Shown: one piece after another, positions 62,246-64,000 of the stretch
Position numbering within the stretch: the first letter of the stretch is position 1
How the letters are laid out: each line of letters begins with the position of its first letter
From: CBFIGX01 sp965662265
Lineage (GTDB): Bacteria; Bacteroidota; Bacteroidia; Flavobacteriales; UBA7430
NCBI GenBank assembly: GCA_965662265.1
Contig: CBFIGX010000004.1
Coordinates: 62,001-126,000 of the forward strand
Direction of reading: 5' to 3'
Length of the DNA: 64,000 bases
Notes under the pieces: generated by a model
Told to the model about the DNA's origin: nothing
What the model saw: only the letters and a program-made list of their open reading frames with translations
The model's database searches: none
Translations under genes and position numbers: made by a program

Positions 62246-63022
62246 ATGAATATTATTTTTCAAAAATATCAAGGTGCAGGTAATGATTTTATTATGATTG
62301 ATAATCGTGATAAAAGTATTTATTTAGATCAAGCTAATATTGTAAAATTATGTCATAGAAACTATGGGATAGGAGCGGATGGTTTGATAATGATTGAGAA
62401 AGATGAAAGTGCTGATTTTTGCATGCGTTATTACAACGCAGATGGTAAATTAGGATCTATGTGTGGAAACGGCGCCAGGTGTGCTGTAGCATATTCCAGA
62501 GCGTTAGGATTTATTTCCAGTGAAGGACAATTCAAAGCTTATGATGGGATACACTTTTTTAGAATTATCTCGAATCATCAAATATCTATTAGCATGAAGA
62601 ATGTGAATAATGTATTTCAAACTAAGCATGGATTTGAGATAAATACAGGATCACCACATTTAATTCTATTTAAGCCAAAGGTTTTATCAATTAATGTAAA
62701 AATAGAAGGAGCAAAAATCAGAAATAATCCTAAATACAGAGAAGAAGGCATCAATGTTAACTTTGTTGAGCATAGTAGAAATTCACTTCTTTTAAGAACT
62801 TTTGAGAGAGGTGTAGAAGACGAAACACTTGCATGTGGAAGTGGGGCCACTGCTGCTGCAATTGCAGCGTTCGAATCTGGTATAATTAATTCAAACAAAA
62901 TGGAAGTAAAAGCTTTAGGAGGTTTGTTAAAGGTATCGTTTGATAAAAATGGAAAATCGTATCAAAATATATTTCTTACAGGACCTGCAATGTTTTCATT
63001 TAAAGGAGAAATAGATGTGTAA
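62246..63022 (+). CDS. dapF: Diaminopimelate epimerase
   Basis: A 258-residue PLP-independent epimerase that converts LL- to meso-diaminopimelate for lysine and peptidoglycan synthesis. The two catalytic cysteines are Cys73 in SMCGNGARC and Cys197 in DETLACGSGATAAA. QGAGNDFIMIDNRD opens the protein. It overlaps the acetyltransferase gene by eight bases. Confidence 0.96.
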   Translation: MNIIFQKYQGAGNDFIMIDNRDKSIYLDQANIVKLCHRNYGIGADGLIMIEKDESADFCMRYYNADGKLGSMCGNGARCAVAYSRALGFISSEGQFKAYDGIHFFRIISNHQISISMKNVNNVFQTKHGFEINTGSPHLILFKPKVLSINVKIEGAKIRNNPKYREEGINVNFVEHSRNSLLLRTFERGVEDETLACGSGATAAAIAAFESGIINSNKMEVKALGGLLKVSFDKNGKSYQNIFLTGPAMFSFKGEIDV

Positions 63023-63530
63023 AGTTAGAGTTAAATTTAGAGCTCTAGAACCAGAAGATATAAATTTGATTTATCGCTGGGAGAACAATCAAGATGTTTC
63101 AGAATTTAGTTATTCTAATATACCTTATTCAAAGTATATCTTAAAGCATTATATTAAGCATGCAAAAATGGATATTCAAGAGTCAGGACAGTGTAGGTTT
63201 ATCATTGAAAACTCTGATGATAATGCGATTGGGTGCATAGACTTACATGACTATAATGCTACCCACAGACGTGCAGGTGTTGGGATACTTATTGATGATG
63301 AATACAGATCAAGGGGCTATGCTTTTGAAGCACTTGAACTATTGAAATCATTTGCTTTTGATACGCTTGGATTACGCCAACTTTATTGTTCAATTGCAGT
63401 TTCTAATACACATAGCATTAAATTGTTTGAAAGCGCTCATTTTATCAGGGTAGGTGTTAGAAAAGATTGGAAGTTTGAAAGAGGTTCATTTATAGATGTT
63501 GCAGAATATCAACTTATAAATCCTCACTAA
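63015..63530 (+). CDS. GNAT family N-acetyltransferase
   Basis: A 171-residue acetyltransferase of the RimJ/SpeG type. VKFRALEPEDINLIYRWENN begins the GNAT fold, and the acetyl-CoA loop is in RRAGVGILIDDEYRSRGYAFEALELLKSFAF. The substrate may be a protein N-terminus, polyamine or antibiotic. It is coupled to dapF by overlap and is followed at once by a cytochrome-like gene whose GTG start abuts its stop. Confidence 0.9.
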   Translation: MCKVRVKFRALEPEDINLIYRWENNQDVSEFSYSNIPYSKYILKHYIKHAKMDIQESGQCRFIIENSDDNAIGCIDLHDYNATHRRAGVGILIDDEYRSRGYAFEALELLKSFAFDTLGLRQLYCSIAVSNTHSIKLFESAHFIRVGVRKDWKFERGSFIDVAEYQLINPH

Positions 63531-64000
63531 GTGTATAAAAAGGGATACATATATTTGATTGTAAGCATAGTGTTATGCCTTAATTACGCTTGTGTTCGTG
63601 AACATAATGATCAAGTTTATCGTAACCTATCTGATACTGTAGGCTATGTTGGCGTTGAAACATGTAAAGCTTGTCACTATGATAAGTGGGAGACTTATTC
63701 GAATACGGGCATGGGGCAGTCTTTTGGAATGGCAACCAAGACAAAGTCCGCATCTAATATTCATAAAGACTCCATTTTATATGATAGCTATCATGACTTT
63801 TATTATCACCCTCACTGGGATTCTGACACTTTAAAATTACTAGAATATAGGATTGAAAATAACGACACGACACATAAAAGAATTCAAAATATTGATTATA
63901 TAATTGGCTCAGGACACCACACTAATTCACATCTTATAAATACTAATGGATATGTCAATCAAGTTCCATTTACCTATTATACTCAGGAGGGACGATTTGA
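63531..64000 (+). CDS. Partial cytochrome c family lipoprotein
   Basis: An open frame from a GTG at 63531 (directly after the GNAT stop codon) to the right edge, 156 codons without stop. The N-terminus VYKKGYIYLIVSIVLCLNYAC looks like a lipoprotein signal with the Cys at 21. A CxxCH heme site follows (TCKACHYDKW, about residues 46-55), then NTGMGQSF and, near the edge, IDYIIGSGHHTNSHLINTNG with VPFTYYTQEGRFD, a pattern typical of Bacteroidota multiheme/TPR cytochrome c proteins. It is truncated by the window edge. Confidence 0.8.
   Translation, partial: MYKKGYIYLIVSIVLCLNYACVREHNDQVYRNLSDTVGYVGVETCKACHYDKWETYSNTGMGQSFGMATKTKSASNIHKDSILYDSYHDFYYHPHWDSDTLKLLEYRIENNDTTHKRIQNIDYIIGSGHHTNSHLINTNGYVNQVPFTYYTQEGRF

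Noticed and set aside
63646..63834. A 62-residue ORF on the plus strand
   Set aside because: It is a shadow of the cytochrome c frame that begins at 63531, which has a signal peptide, a heme motif and family sequence.

Overview
The window is an ordinary, gene-dense chromosomal segment of a Bacteroidota bacterium, most likely a marine-type member of Flavobacteriales or a close relative. The evidence is an AT-rich sequence, promoters of the Bacteroidota type (TTG, about 19 bases, TAnnTTTG), type IX secretion sorting domains on two large exported proteins, gldF and gldG, a bacillithiol gene (bshC), the small DUF4295 gene beside rpmG, and lineage-typical families (PadR/PspC pair, POT transporters beside a DPP IV, long GAPDH). 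A 38-base run of N at 42499-42536 shows that this is a draft scaffold. I see no phage, insertion sequence, CRISPR array or rRNA operon.

Layout. 1-2.8 kb: glutathione peroxidase and a PadR-PspC envelope-stress type operon with a clear palindromic operator. 3-10.4 kb: UbiA-type prenyltransferase, a secreted Asp-box protein with T9SS tail, a Wzx-like flippase, a GT4 glycosyltransferase and a copper P-type ATPase. 10.5-10.7 kb: tRNA-His and a long hairpin. 11-17 kb (minus): DPP IV, two POT peptide transporters and an exported thioredoxin, a peptide-use block. 17-20.5 kb: metallopeptidase facing surE, a small membrane protein, a Rid-family protein and lpxB. 20.5-26 kb: a giant SBBP/PKD T9SS protein and an M1 aminopeptidase. 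26-30.4 kb: rpmG, DUF4295, ftsY, rimO, bshC. 30.5-34 kb: a tryptophan 2,3-dioxygenase family gene joined to paaA (frameshifted), paaB, paaC and paaD. 34-39.6 kb: tandem UspA protein and CPA2 antiporter, gcvT, comB, a zinc phospholipase C-like protein and an RNase D-like exonuclease. 39.6-46.1 kb: a METTL25-like methyltransferase, then a metal-acquisition island (outer membrane protein, DCC protein, TonB receptor, DtxR regulator, ZIP transporter). 46.1-52 kb: beta-helix lipoprotein, rpmE2, GlmU-like protein, lon. 52-57.7 kb (minus): SAM hydroxide adenosyltransferase, monooxygenase-like protein, gldF, gldG, DUF4340 and dnaN. 57.8-64 kb: phoH, purC, LOG protein, long GAPDH, dapF, GNAT, and a truncated cytochrome c lipoprotein.

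How the parts work together. Secreted and periplasmic peptidases (DPP IV, M1) make small peptides that the two POT carriers can import. The TonB receptor, DtxR regulator and ZIP carrier form one divergently transcribed metal regulon, with a near-consensus DtxR-type palindrome in the shared promoter region. gldF/gldG supply an ABC module required for gliding in the lineage, and the two T9SS cargo proteins use the secretion machinery encoded elsewhere. The most unusual items are the joining of a tryptophan dioxygenase family gene to a reductase-less phenylacetyl-CoA epoxidase operon whose paaA is broken by one base, a promoter nested in the hairpin behind tRNA-His, the palindromes that overlap the PadR and TonB receptor promoters, and a tRNA-His with two adjacent U-U mismatches in its acceptor stem.
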